Positions 24,685-33,335 of a stretch of DNA of 64,000 bases are shown here, in pieces. Positions within the stretch are counted from its first letter, which is position 1. Each line of letters begins with the position of its first letter. Origin of the DNA: Virgisporangium ochraceum (GTDB lineage Bacteria > Actinomycetota > Actinomycetes > Mycobacteriales > Micromonosporaceae); NCBI RefSeq assembly GCF_016863655.1, contig NZ_BOPH01000068.1, forward strand, positions 62,001 to 126,000, written 5' to 3'. Made by a program: the position numbers and the translations under genes. The notes beneath the pieces were generated by a model. The model ran no database searches and had not been told where the DNA came from. It was given only the letters and a program-made list of their open reading frames with translations.

Positions 24685-26169
24685 TCACGCCGGTACCGCG
24701 TCCCGGTCGGTCGAGGCGGCCACCACGCGGTTGCGGCCGCCGCGCTTCGCCGAGTACAGGGCCGCGTCGGCGAGGCGCACCAGGTCCTCCGGCGACCCGG
24801 CGTCGACGGGAACCGTCGCCGTGCCGATCGACACGGTCACCAGCACCTCCCGGCCGTCGGCGAGGGGGATCGGGCCGGTCATCGAGGCGCGGATCCGCTC
24901 GGCGACCTCCGCGAGCCGGTCCGGGCCGACGCCCGGCAGCAGCACCGCGAACTCCTCGCCGCCGTAGCGGGCCACGATGTCGCCGGAGCGGCACAGCGTC
25001 GCGAGCCGCGCGGCCACGGCCCGCAGCACGGCGTCGCCGACGGGGTGGCCGTACCCGTCGTTGATCCGCTTGAAGTGGTCGACGTCGAGCAGGAGAAGGG
25101 CCACCGGGACGCGGGAGCGCCCGGCCCGGGTGATCTCGTCGGACAGCGCCGGCCCGAAGAACCGCCGCGTGTACAGGCCGGTGAGCGGGTCGGTGATCGC
25201 CTGCAGCCGCTGGGCCGAGACGAGCCCGGCCATCCGGAAGATGACGAGCAGGAACAGCACCGCGCAGGCGACCGCGATCACGATCACGTCGCGCAGGGTG
25301 CCGCGGAGGTACTCGACCGCCAGGATCACCGGCGCGATCAGGGCGGCCGCGGCGAGCAGGCCGAGCCGGGACACGCCGGGCCCGGGCGGCGCGCCGGCCG
25401 GTTCACCGAGCCCGGTCATCGACGGGTGCAGCGCGGCGGCGCCGACGAGGACGAGGGCCGCCAGGTAGCCGAAGGTCGTGGTCGACGTGTCGGTGAAGAA
25501 GCCGTCGACGCGCTCCAGCAGGTACAGGACGTCGGCGGCGAACCACATCGCGAGCGACGACATGAGCAGCGTGTGGGCCAGGACGCGGCCGCCACCGCCG
25601 AGGCTCAGCCGGACGGCGATCGACAGCATCACCAGGTCCATCACCGGATAGCTGACCCCGACGACCATGGCGCCGAGCGGCCCGGCGCCGAACGCCTCGA
25701 CCGCCGGCCGCAGGAGGTAGACCCAGGACGCCAACGACGCGCTGGTGACCAGCACGGCGGCGTCGATGGCGGTGCCCCGGTGCCACGTCGGGGTGCGTGA
25801 CCGCGCGAACACCGCCAGGGCGGCGATCATGGCCGGGTACTGCACGCAGAGGTAGACCGCGTCGGCCGGACCCGGAAACCCGACGCCGATCGTGAACAGC
25901 AACGCGCCGACGAAGAACGCCACCTGCGAGACCGCGAGCAGCCACCACCCGCCCGGCCGCGTCGGCCGGTGCACCCGGATGCCGGCGACGACCGCGGCGG
26001 CCGAGACGGCGACCATGACGGCGTTGACGATCACGCCGACCACGCCGACCGCTCCGGGAACGGCGACCGCGCATCCGACCGTGGCCAGGAACAGCAGCGC
26101 CTGGACGCACAGGTACATCACCAGGGGACGCCGGTCACCGGCGCCCCCGGGAGCGTGGTCCGAGGTCAC
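24685..26169 (-). CDS. Membrane-bound GGDEF diguanylate cyclase
   Basis: About 494 residues. Roughly nine hydrophobic segments fill the first 310 residues (MASE-like sensor), followed by a GGDEF domain whose catalytic GGEEF is at about 403-407. An intact I-site, RxxD (RSGD), lies five residues upstream, so c-di-GMP product inhibition is expected. It synthesises c-di-GMP in response to an unknown membrane-sensed signal. No EAL or HD-GYP partner is present. The start is uncertain: I took the GTG at 26169; an ATG at about 26120 (MYLCVQALL) is possible. It lies 37 bases downstream of the FHA-monooxygenase gene on the same strand. Confidence 0.88.
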   Translation of the reverse strand: MTSDHAPGGAGDRRPLVMYLCVQALLFLATVGCAVAVPGAVGVVGVIVNAVMVAVSAAAVVAGIRVHRPTRPGGWWLLAVSQVAFFVGALLFTIGVGFPGPADAVYLCVQYPAMIAALAVFARSRTPTWHRGTAIDAAVLVTSASLASWVYLLRPAVEAFGAGPLGAMVVGVSYPVMDLVMLSIAVRLSLGGGGRVLAHTLLMSSLAMWFAADVLYLLERVDGFFTDTSTTTFGYLAALVLVGAAALHPSMTGLGEPAGAPPGPGVSRLGLLAAAALIAPVILAVEYLRGTLRDVIVIAVACAVLFLLVIFRMAGLVSAQRLQAITDPLTGLYTRRFFGPALSDEITRAGRSRVPVALLLLDVDHFKRINDGYGHPVGDAVLRAVAARLATLCRSGDIVARYGGEEFAVLLPGVGPDRLAEVAERIRASMTGPIPLADGREVLVTVSIGTATVPVDAGSPEDLVRLADAALYSAKRGGRNRVVAASTDRDAVPA

Positions 26170-26206
26170 CTCCGACCATCGGCGGCGCGGCCGCCGATCT
26201 GAGGCC

Positions 26207-28099
26207 TCAGGTGCGGCTGAGCACGACCCTCGGCTCCGGCGCCGCCTGCGGGTCGGGCCGGTAGAAGATGTCGATGTCGACCTCTTCGCCACCGACGATG
26301 ACGGTGTCCCAGGCGCCGCTGTCGAGGAGGGTCCGCAGGGTCTCCGGCCGCAGGGTCCGCAGGTGGGCGCGCAGGGTGTCGTCGTCGGGCAGGCCGGCCA
26401 GGCGGCCGGTCAGCCGGTCGCGGATCTGCCCGAGCCGCGCCATCAGACCGTCGACGGCCGCCTCGGTGTCGAACGCCGGGTCGAACGGCGCCTCGATGCT
26501 CTCGGCGATCGTCGCCTTGATGGCCTTGCTGTTGCCGTCTTCGTCGAACGTGACCATCGACTTCCAGCCGCGGCTCTTGTGCCGGTACTGCAGCATCGAC
26601 ATCGCCGCCTCGTGACGGATGAAGTCGGCGTCGCGGAACGGCCGTCCGCGCCACGCGGCGCTGAGCGAGCGGGCCAGCGAGATCGCCGAGGCGAGCCCGG
26701 AGTTCAGGCCGCGGCCGGGCCAGAAGTGGATGGCGTTGGCGGCGTCGCCGAGCAGGAACCCGTAGGTGCCGGGCGTGCGGGCGGTGGGGGAGAACAGTTC
26801 GGCGGTGAAGCGCGGGCGCTGCACCATGTCGAGCCGGAACGCGGTGACCGCGCTGAGGTCGGCCTCGGCGACCCCGAACAACCGCAGCCCCTCCAGCACC
26901 CGGCGCCACAGCTTCGACCCGCGCACCAGGGCGGGGAGGAACAGCGTGTGGTGCGTGGAGCAGGCGAAGTCGCCGTGCTCGTCGCGGCCCATCACGCACG
27001 GACGCGAGGCGATGCACTCCTCGAACGTGCGCCGCACCGGGTCGATGCCGACGACCTCCTGCGCCTCGGCGTCGGTGAGGCGCATGTTGAGGAAGCCCTC
27101 GCCGCGCAGCGAGTTCAGCAGGAACCGGTTCTGTGCGACGGTGAGCAGCACGCTCATCGGGTCGGTGAGCGTCGACTTCACCCGCAGCCCGAGCACCACG
27201 TCCTGCAGGTGCTCGCCGTCGAGCGAGTAGATGGACTTGTCGGCGGTGCCGAACTTCTGCGCGAAGAACTCGCGGGTGCGCGACCGGCCGCCCTCGCAGA
27301 TGGCGAGCACGTGCGAACCGGTCATCTCGTCGCGGCGCTCGGCCGCGTCGAACTTCTCCGGGACCAGCGTGATGCGGCTCGACTCGTTGGCCAGTTCCAG
27401 CAGCGTGTCCTCGACGTAGGCGATGCGCACGTTGCGGGGTCCGGCGCCCTGCACCGAGTCGGGTCCGGGCGGCCACATCTCCGAGAAGGCGCCGGCCTGG
27501 AACAGCCGCTCCTGGATGGACTCGGGCAGGTTGAGGTACTGGCGGCTCTGCACGGTGACGACCTGCTGCCGCCGCACGTTGCCGGACAGTTCGTCCTTCC
27601 ACACGACCGTGTCGCCGTCGCGGGTCCACCGCGCGTCGTAGACCGTGACGGCCACCTTCGGACCCATGATGTGGTCGAGGAGCAGGGCGAGGCTCAGGCC
27701 GACCGGCCCGCCACCGGCGACGGTGACGTTGAGGACGGGCACCGTCGCGGCGACGACCGGGTCGATGGGCTTGACGGGCGGCAGCCCGAGGACCGTGCGG
27801 GTGACCTCGGCGACCTCGAAGCAGAACGTCTCGTTGCCGATCATGAACAGGTCACCGGGGCGCAGCGGGTAGCGCCTGATGCGCCGGCCGTTGACCAGCG
27901 TGCCGTTGCTGCTGTCGAGGTCGACGAGCACGTAGCGACCGTCGTCGTCGCGGCGGACCTCGGCGTGGTACCGCGACGCCGCGCGACTGCCGACGACCAC
28001 GGTGTTGTCGGGTTTGCGACCGAAGGTGACCGGGCCCTCGCCGACGCGGAAGCTCTTGCCTGTGTTGGGACCTTCGCGCCCGACGATCTCCGGTGCCAC
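26207..28099 (-). CDS. FHA domain fused to an FAD-dependent monooxygenase-like protein
   Basis: A 630-residue protein. Residues about 18-97 form an FHA phosphothreonine-binding domain: VTFGRKPDN, SRYHAEV, then LDSSNGTLVNG. Residues 128-133 (GGGPVG) open an FAD-binding fold, and LGDAANAIHFWPGRGLNSG starting near 450 is the second FAD motif of aromatic-hydroxylase-type monooxygenases. The substrate is unknown. FHA implies docking to a Ser/Thr-kinase-phosphorylated partner, or recognition of its own phosphorylation; this fusion is unusual. The GTG is preceded by AAGGAG at 7 bases. It lies 177 bases after the last Mce-associated gene on the same strand and before the diguanylate cyclase. Confidence 0.88.
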   Translation of the reverse strand: MAPEIVGREGPNTGKSFRVGEGPVTFGRKPDNTVVVGSRAASRYHAEVRRDDDGRYVLVDLDSSNGTLVNGRRIRRYPLRPGDLFMIGNETFCFEVAEVTRTVLGLPPVKPIDPVVAATVPVLNVTVAGGGPVGLSLALLLDHIMGPKVAVTVYDARWTRDGDTVVWKDELSGNVRRQQVVTVQSRQYLNLPESIQERLFQAGAFSEMWPPGPDSVQGAGPRNVRIAYVEDTLLELANESSRITLVPEKFDAAERRDEMTGSHVLAICEGGRSRTREFFAQKFGTADKSIYSLDGEHLQDVVLGLRVKSTLTDPMSVLLTVAQNRFLLNSLRGEGFLNMRLTDAEAQEVVGIDPVRRTFEECIASRPCVMGRDEHGDFACSTHHTLFLPALVRGSKLWRRVLEGLRLFGVAEADLSAVTAFRLDMVQRPRFTAELFSPTARTPGTYGFLLGDAANAIHFWPGRGLNSGLASAISLARSLSAAWRGRPFRDADFIRHEAAMSMLQYRHKSRGWKSMVTFDEDGNSKAIKATIAESIEAPFDPAFDTEAAVDGLMARLGQIRDRLTGRLAGLPDDDTLRAHLRTLRPETLRTLLDSGAWDTVIVGGEEVDIDIFYRPDPQAAPEPRVVLSRT

Positions 28100-28162
28100 G
28101 GGTCTCTCCTTCACGGATCTGCAAACGTCTGGGGGTGGCCTTGCACCCTCACCAACGTCCCG

Positions 28163-28176
28163 ACCCGGCACCGGGT
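28163..28176. terminator. Short GC hairpin downstream of the mce block
   Basis: ACCCGG-CA-CCGGGT is a perfect 14-base palindrome in the 177-base gap between the last Mce-associated gene and the FHA-monooxygenase gene. It may attenuate or end the long mce transcript. There is no T-run, as is usual in high-GC actinobacteria. Confidence 0.35.
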
Positions 28177-28276
28177 TCACCGTGGGATCTGGGCGGCACG
28201 AATACGGGAGAGTCATCGTCCCATCGAGCTACCCGGATGTTCTGTCAGCGGGGCGACACTGAGCTGGCCGCGCCCC

Positions 28277-28741
28277 TCAGATCGCGGCCGCGGCGGACAC
28301 CTTCCAGTCGCCACCGACCGGCACCATCGTGAGCACCACGCGGTTCTGGTCGACCTTCTCGCCGTCGATGTTGGCGTTGCGGCGGTACTGGTTGAGGAAC
28401 AGCAGGAGCTCCACCCGCTCCGGCGTCGCGGTCACCACGCCCGCCGCCGACACCGCGGCCCGCACGACCGCCTTCTCGGCCACCGCCGTGTTCTTCAACG
28501 CGGTCGTGGTCTGGCCGTACTCGTCGGCGAACGTTCCGGTGACGAACGACCGTCCATTCGCGACACTCGTGTCGAAGCTGCGGTAGTCGTAGGAGAAGAT
28601 GGCCTGCGCGGCGGCGGTCGAGGCGGCCAGGGCGTCGCGGACGGCCGCGTCGCGCCGGTCGGCCGTGCGGTTCGCCCACCAGCCGGCGCCCGCGCCGGCC
28701 ACGGCGAGCACGATCACGGCGATCAGAACCTTCGTCTTCAT
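28277..28741 (-). CDS. Mce-associated membrane protein
   Basis: A 154-residue protein with one N-terminal membrane segment (residues about 4-22) and an extracytoplasmic alpha/beta domain (ATAAAQAIFSYDYRSFDT is the diagnostic start, then FVTGTFADEYGQTT). This is the Mas (Mce-associated) layout, related in fold to nuclear-transport-factor-2-like proteins, thought to stabilise or assist Mce complexes. Its ATG is 4 bases after the stop of the other Mce-associated gene. Confidence 0.85.
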   Translation of the reverse strand: MKTKVLIAVIVLAVAGAGAGWWANRTADRRDAAVRDALAASTAAAQAIFSYDYRSFDTSVANGRSFVTGTFADEYGQTTTALKNTAVAEKAVVRAAVSAAGVVTATPERVELLLFLNQYRRNANIDGEKVDQNRVVLTMVPVGGDWKVSAAAAI

Positions 28742-28745
28742 GACC

Positions 28746-29471
28746 TCACCCCACGAACTGCAGTCGTGACACGAGCCACCGACCGTCGGTGCGCACGAGT
28801 TCCACCTGGATCCGGTAGTGCGAGCGGCGACCGTCCGGCGCGTTGGTGTTGCGCACGGTGGCGTCGATCGCGACGAGCACGGTGGCGCGTCGCCGGTCGC
28901 CCGCCAGCAGCGCCGCGCGCAGGACGGTGCCCTGCGACTGCACGTTGTTCTCGACCACGGCCGCGCGCACCTGCGACTGCCCGCGGCTGAACTCGTCGCG
29001 GAAGTCGCCGGTGGTGCCGGCCAGGATCCGTTGCAGGTCGCGGTCGACGCTGGCCGCGCTCACCGACACGAAGTCCACGCACGCCTGCTTGGCCGCGGCG
29101 ACGGCCCGCTGGTTCGCCCGGTCGGTCTGCCGGTCGCCGTACCACCGCGCGCCGTGGAAGCCGGCCGCGGCAAGGGCCGCGCAGAGAAGGAGGAGCAATG
29201 CGGCCGTGGTGCGGCTGGGCCGGCCGGTCCAGCGCCGTCGGGGTTTCGGCGGTTCGACGGGACGCCGGACAGCCCGCCGTTGTCGCGGTATCCGGGGCTT
29301 CTCCTCGGTGGGCTCCTCGTCGAGGCGTTCCAGCACCTCGGCGACGGGGTCGCGCGCGGGCGGGGTGCGGCGGGTCACCGTCCGGCGGGAGCCGGTGCGG
29401 CGGCGGGCCGTGTGCGTGCGGCTGTCGGTCGGGTCGTCCGGTGAGCCGCCCTTGATGAGCTTGAGCGTCAT
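28746..29471 (-). CDS. Mce-associated membrane protein with basic cytoplasmic tail
   Basis: A 241-residue protein. The first 90 residues are very basic and Arg/Pro-rich (cytoplasmic). One membrane segment follows near residues 92-112 (TTAALLLLLCAALAAAGFHG), then a Mas-type domain (AAKQACVDFVSVSAASVDRD). This is the second Mce-associated gene of the cluster. The ATG overlaps the mceF stop by ATGA, so it belongs to the operon. Confidence 0.85.
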   Translation of the reverse strand: MTLKLIKGGSPDDPTDSRTHTARRRTGSRRTVTRRTPPARDPVAEVLERLDEEPTEEKPRIPRQRRAVRRPVEPPKPRRRWTGRPSRTTAALLLLLCAALAAAGFHGARWYGDRQTDRANQRAVAAAKQACVDFVSVSAASVDRDLQRILAGTTGDFRDEFSRGQSQVRAAVVENNVQSQGTVLRAALLAGDRRRATVLVAIDATVRNTNAPDGRRSHYRIQVELVRTDGRWLVSRLQFVG

Positions 29472-30730
29472 GGGGTCACTCCTGCGAGAAGAAGCTGTTT
29501 CCAGGACTGGTCGCCGGCGATCGCGTACTGGCCGCCGGTGCCGCCGAACCGCACCGGGCGGCCGTCCGGGCCGAGCACGAGCCCGGTCACCGGGTCGTAG
29601 CCGGCCATAGTGGGCGGCTCTGTGGACGGCTCCGCGCCCGGGTCCGCGGGCCCGGGCCCGGAACCTGGTGGCGCGCCGGCGCGGGGTGCGTTGTTCGAGC
29701 CGCGCACGTTCGACCCGCGGGCCTCGTCGGCGGCGCTGCACGTCGGGGTCCCGCCGTACACGCACGGCGGCGGGTCGTTGACGTTGAGCGCGAGCCCGAA
29801 GTGGGCGGTGCCGTCGCCCGGTGGCGACACCGTGTACCCACCCGCGACCGCGAGCGGGTACACGACCAGCAGCTGCTCGATGCCCGCCAGCCGCCGGGCG
29901 GCGACGCCGTTGACCGCGACGAGGTTGCCCAGCAGCACCCCGACGGCCGGCTCCAGCCCGTCGAGCAGAGCGACCAGTTCGGTCGCCGCGGGCGGCCCGT
30001 TCACCAGGATGCGGCGCAGGTCGGGGTCGGACGCGCGCACCGTCTCCGCCAGCTTCGCCAGACCGGCCGCCCACTGCCGGATCTGCTCGGCCGACTCGGC
30101 CTGCGTGCGCAGCACCGTCGCGCCGTCCCGGATGAGCGTGACCGTCTGCGGCAGCGCCTCCACGGCGTCGGTGAGGATCAGCTCGCCGGCGTCAAGGATG
30201 CGACGCAGCGCGTCCTCGCTGCCCTCGAACGCGGCGCCGAGCTCGTCGATGACCACGGTGAGGTCGTCGGGGTTCACCGAGCGCACCAGCGCGTCGAGGT
30301 TCGCCAGCAGCGTCTCCGGCGGCAGCGGCACGCCGGTGCGGTCACGCGGGACCACCGACCCGTCGCGCAGGTAGGGGCCGCCGTCGCGGTCGGGGCGCAG
30401 GTCGAGGTACTGCTCGCCGACCGCGGAGCGGTGCGTCACGACCGCCCGCAGGTCGGCGGGCACCCGCGCGCCGTCCTCCAGCGTCGCCCGCACCCGGGCG
30501 CCGTCGCCGTGCAGGGTGACCGCCGTGACCCGTCCGACCGGCACACCGCGGTAGGTCACCGGCGCGTTCGCGAAGATGCCGCCGCCGTCGGCGAGGTCGA
30601 CGTAGACCGTGTAGCCGCTGCCGAGCAGCCGGTCACCGAGCCCGACGTACCGCACCGCCACGTAACCGGTGCCGAGCAGGCTCACCACCGCGAACACGAG
30701 CACCTTGACGCGCACCGCTGTCGTGATCAC
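29468..30730 (-). CDS. mceF: MCE family protein, MceF position
   Basis: A 420-residue MCE protein: one N-terminal membrane segment, then the MCE/MlaD domain (GIFANAPVTYRGVPVGRVTAV) and a long helical region. The C-terminus YDPVTGLVLGPDGRPVRFGG, followed by SWKQLLL, is characteristic of the last Mce protein in actinobacterial operons. The hexameric Mce proteins form the periplasmic tunnel of a lipid/sterol importer. The GTG overlaps the mceE stop (GTGA). The substrate cannot be predicted. Confidence 0.92.
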   Translation of the reverse strand: MITTAVRVKVLVFAVVSLLGTGYVAVRYVGLGDRLLGSGYTVYVDLADGGGIFANAPVTYRGVPVGRVTAVTLHGDGARVRATLEDGARVPADLRAVVTHRSAVGEQYLDLRPDRDGGPYLRDGSVVPRDRTGVPLPPETLLANLDALVRSVNPDDLTVVIDELGAAFEGSEDALRRILDAGELILTDAVEALPQTVTLIRDGATVLRTQAESAEQIRQWAAGLAKLAETVRASDPDLRRILVNGPPAATELVALLDGLEPAVGVLLGNLVAVNGVAARRLAGIEQLLVVYPLAVAGGYTVSPPGDGTAHFGLALNVNDPPPCVYGGTPTCSAADEARGSNVRGSNNAPRAGAPPGSGPGPADPGAEPSTEPPTMAGYDPVTGLVLGPDGRPVRFGGTGGQYAIAGDQSWKQLLLAGVTP

Positions 30731-32130
30731 GGTCGCAGCCCTCCGGGGAGGAGGTCGCCGACGCCGCCCTGCTGGGCGCCGACGGCGCCGGTCGCCCTGG
30801 GCAGCAGGCACTGCGGGGTCAGGATCGTGCCCGGCAGCAGCGGGGTTCCGGGCGGGAACACCGTGCCGGGCGGCACCACGCCACCCGGTGGGCGCAGGCT
30901 CCCCGGCGGCGCCGACGCGGTCGGTGGCAGCAGGGCGCACCCGGGCGGCACCGTGCAGCCCTGCGGCGGCGTCCAGCCGGGCAGCAGCGGACCGGCCACG
31001 GGCAGGCAGCCGACCGGCAGGATCTCGGGCAGCGACGGGACGCCCGGCACCGTCGGCTGGGTGGGCTGCGTCGGCTGGGTCGGCTGGCCCGGTTGGCCCG
31101 GTTGCCGTGGCTGTTCCGGTTTGGAGCCGTTCGACTGTCCACCCGGGACGACCCGGGGCGGTGTGACGAGGAGGTTCGCGAGGATCTGCGCGGCGTCGAG
31201 GTCGGCGGTGGCGCCGAGGTTCACGTAGTCGCCGACGATCGCGCCGGTGACGTTCGGCGGGAACGGGAAGCTCAGCAGGAAGTCCAGCGACTTCGGCAGG
31301 TTGTCGCCGGCCTTCGCGAGCTGCTGCAGCAGCGGTTGCAGGGCGCGCAGGCTCGCGAGCAGGTCGTCGCGGGTCGCGGTGACGACCCGGGTACCGACCC
31401 GGCCGAGCTCGCCGAGCGCGGTGAGGGCCGCGGTCAGCTGGGTGCGCTGGTCCGCCAGAACGGTCAGGCCCGGCCCGAGCGCGTCGAGCGCGCTGCCGAT
31501 GACCGCCCGCTGGTCGGCGAGCCGCGTGGTGAGCCGGTCGAGGGCGTCGATCGCCCGCACCAGGTCGGACTTCTGGGCCTCGAGACCGCCGACGAACGCG
31601 TCGAGCTGGTGCAGCAGGTCCTTTGTGGACGCTTCGCGGCCCTCGAGCGCGGTACCCAGCTCCCGGTTGATCGTCTGCACGTGGGCGAGGCCGCCGCCGT
31701 TGAGGAGCAGACCGAGCGCGGCGAGCACCTCCTCCACCTCGGCCGAGCGGCGGGTGCGGGCCAGCGGGACCGTGTCGCCGTCGGCGAGCCGTCCGCGGGC
31801 CGACTCGGTGGTCGGCTCGTCGAGTGCCACGTACTTCTCGCCGAGCAGGCTGGTCTGCCGCACGGCCGCCGTCGCGTTGGCCGGCAGCTCGACGTCGCGG
31901 CCGATGGCGAGGCGGACCCGCGCGGTCCACCCGGAGAGCCAGATCTTCTCGACGCTGCCGACCGTGACGTCGTCGACCTTCACCGCGGCCTGCGGCACGA
32001 GGTCGAGCACGTCCTGGAACTCGACGACGACCCGGTACGCGGGCCCGTCGGGTGCGCCACCGGGCAGCGGCACGTCGGTGACCGTGCACCCGGCGAGGGT
32101 CAGCGCGAGGAACGCGACGGCGGCTCTCAC
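30727..32130 (-). CDS. mceE: MCE family lipoprotein, MceE position
   Basis: A 467-residue MCE protein with a lipobox (LTLAGC, Cys15), which marks the MceE/Lpr position. The MCE domain lies near residues 30-115, followed by helical repeats. A C-terminal Pro/Gln-rich stretch (QPGQPGQPTQPTQPTQPT, near residue 347) leads into a Pro/Gly-rich tail of about 100 residues that contains several Cys. The lipid anchor would fix this subunit to the outer leaflet of the cytoplasmic membrane. It overlaps mceD and mceF by 4 bases each. Confidence 0.92.
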   Translation of the reverse strand: MRAAVAFLALTLAGCTVTDVPLPGGAPDGPAYRVVVEFQDVLDLVPQAAVKVDDVTVGSVEKIWLSGWTARVRLAIGRDVELPANATAAVRQTSLLGEKYVALDEPTTESARGRLADGDTVPLARTRRSAEVEEVLAALGLLLNGGGLAHVQTINRELGTALEGREASTKDLLHQLDAFVGGLEAQKSDLVRAIDALDRLTTRLADQRAVIGSALDALGPGLTVLADQRTQLTAALTALGELGRVGTRVVTATRDDLLASLRALQPLLQQLAKAGDNLPKSLDFLLSFPFPPNVTGAIVGDYVNLGATADLDAAQILANLLVTPPRVVPGGQSNGSKPEQPRQPGQPGQPTQPTQPTQPTVPGVPSLPEILPVGCLPVAGPLLPGWTPPQGCTVPPGCALLPPTASAPPGSLRPPGGVVPPGTVFPPGTPLLPGTILTPQCLLPRATGAVGAQQGGVGDLLPGGLRP

Positions 32131-33335
32131 GGGACCACCTTCAGGATGCCGCCGAGCGTCCTGTCGATCGTGCCGCCGAGGTCCGGAAGCTGGGGAAGCG
32201 CGGGCTGTTGCGGCACCTGGGGAACCTGCGGTGCCGCCGGGTTCGCCGGCGCGAGGCCGAGGAGCCTGCGGAGCTGGTCGGGCATCGGCAGTCCCGTCGC
32301 GGCCAGCGTCTGCGCGAGGGCCGTGCACTGCGCCGGCAGTTGGGGCAGGGCAACGGCGTCGGCCAGGATCGCGCACACGAACGTGGCCGGGTCGTACGAT
32401 CCGAGCGCGTCGTTGCGGGTGTCGAGCGTGCCCGAGCGCGGGTTGTAGGCCAGGTTGAGGTTCGACGCGGCGAGCGGGGCCACGTCGAGGATGTCGGCGA
32501 TCGCCTTCTGCTGCCGGGCCAGCACGGTGGTGATGTCGGCGAGCGCGGTGACGTTCGACCGCACCAGCTCCCGGTTCGCGCGCACGAACGTGGTGACCTC
32601 GGTGAGCGCGATCGCGAGGCTGCGCAGCGCGGCCGCCAGGTCGGCCCGTTCGGCGGCGAGCTGGGCGGCCACGTCGGCGAGCTGCTGGTTGAACACGCGC
32701 ACCTGCTGGTCGCTCTTCGCCAACGCGGTCGTGAGCACCTGCAGGTTCCCGACGGTGCCGAACAGGTCGGCCCGCCCGTCGGCCACCGTGGACAGTGCCC
32801 GCGACACGCTGTCGAGCGTGGTGTGCAGGTTGTCGCCGTTGCCTTCGAGGTTCGCCCGGCCCGCCTTCACGAGGTCGGCGAGCGCGCCGTCGGCGTTGGC
32901 GCCGTTCGGGCCGAGTGCGGTGTTGAACCCGTCGAGCGCGCGGTAGACGTCGTCGATCTCCAACGGCACGGCCGTGCGCTCCACGGGGATGTCGGCGTCG
33001 TCGGGCAGCGCGGCGCCGCCGTCGTACGCGGGAGCGAGCTGCACGTACCGGTCGCTCACCACGCTCGGCGGGATCACCAGGGCCTGCGCGCCGGCCGGGA
33101 CGCGCAGGTCGCGGTCGTAACGCAGGTCGACGCGCACCGTGCGTCCCATCGGCGTCACCTTGACCACGCGCCCGACGCGGACGCCGAGCACCCGGACGTC
33201 GGAGCCCTCGTAGATGCCGACCGCGCGGGTGAAGTGTGCGGTGAGCCGGCGCTCGGCGGGCGCGAGCCGCCACAGCGGCACCGCGAGCGCGGCCGCCACC
33301 AGCACCACGGCGCCGACGATGAGAGCCCTGCGCAT
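32127..33335 (-). CDS. mceD: MCE family protein, MceD position
   Basis: A 402-residue MCE protein: N-terminal membrane segment, MCE domain (GIYEGSDVRVLGVRVGRVVKV), long helical region, and a Pro/Gln-rich end (PQVPQVPQQPALPQLPDLGG). Part of the Mce tunnel with the other five subunits. The ATG overlaps the mceC stop by one base (TGATG). Confidence 0.92.
   Translation of the reverse strand: MRRALIVGAVVLVAAALAVPLWRLAPAERRLTAHFTRAVGIYEGSDVRVLGVRVGRVVKVTPMGRTVRVDLRYDRDLRVPAGAQALVIPPSVVSDRYVQLAPAYDGGAALPDDADIPVERTAVPLEIDDVYRALDGFNTALGPNGANADGALADLVKAGRANLEGNGDNLHTTLDSVSRALSTVADGRADLFGTVGNLQVLTTALAKSDQQVRVFNQQLADVAAQLAAERADLAAALRSLAIALTEVTTFVRANRELVRSNVTALADITTVLARQQKAIADILDVAPLAASNLNLAYNPRSGTLDTRNDALGSYDPATFVCAILADAVALPQLPAQCTALAQTLAATGLPMPDQLRRLLGLAPANPAAPQVPQVPQQPALPQLPDLGGTIDRTLGGILKVVP

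Noticed and set aside
25892-28990. A long plus-strand frame of about 1030 codons
   Set aside because: It is the shadow of the diguanylate cyclase and FHA-monooxygenase genes, which have clear motifs on the minus strand.
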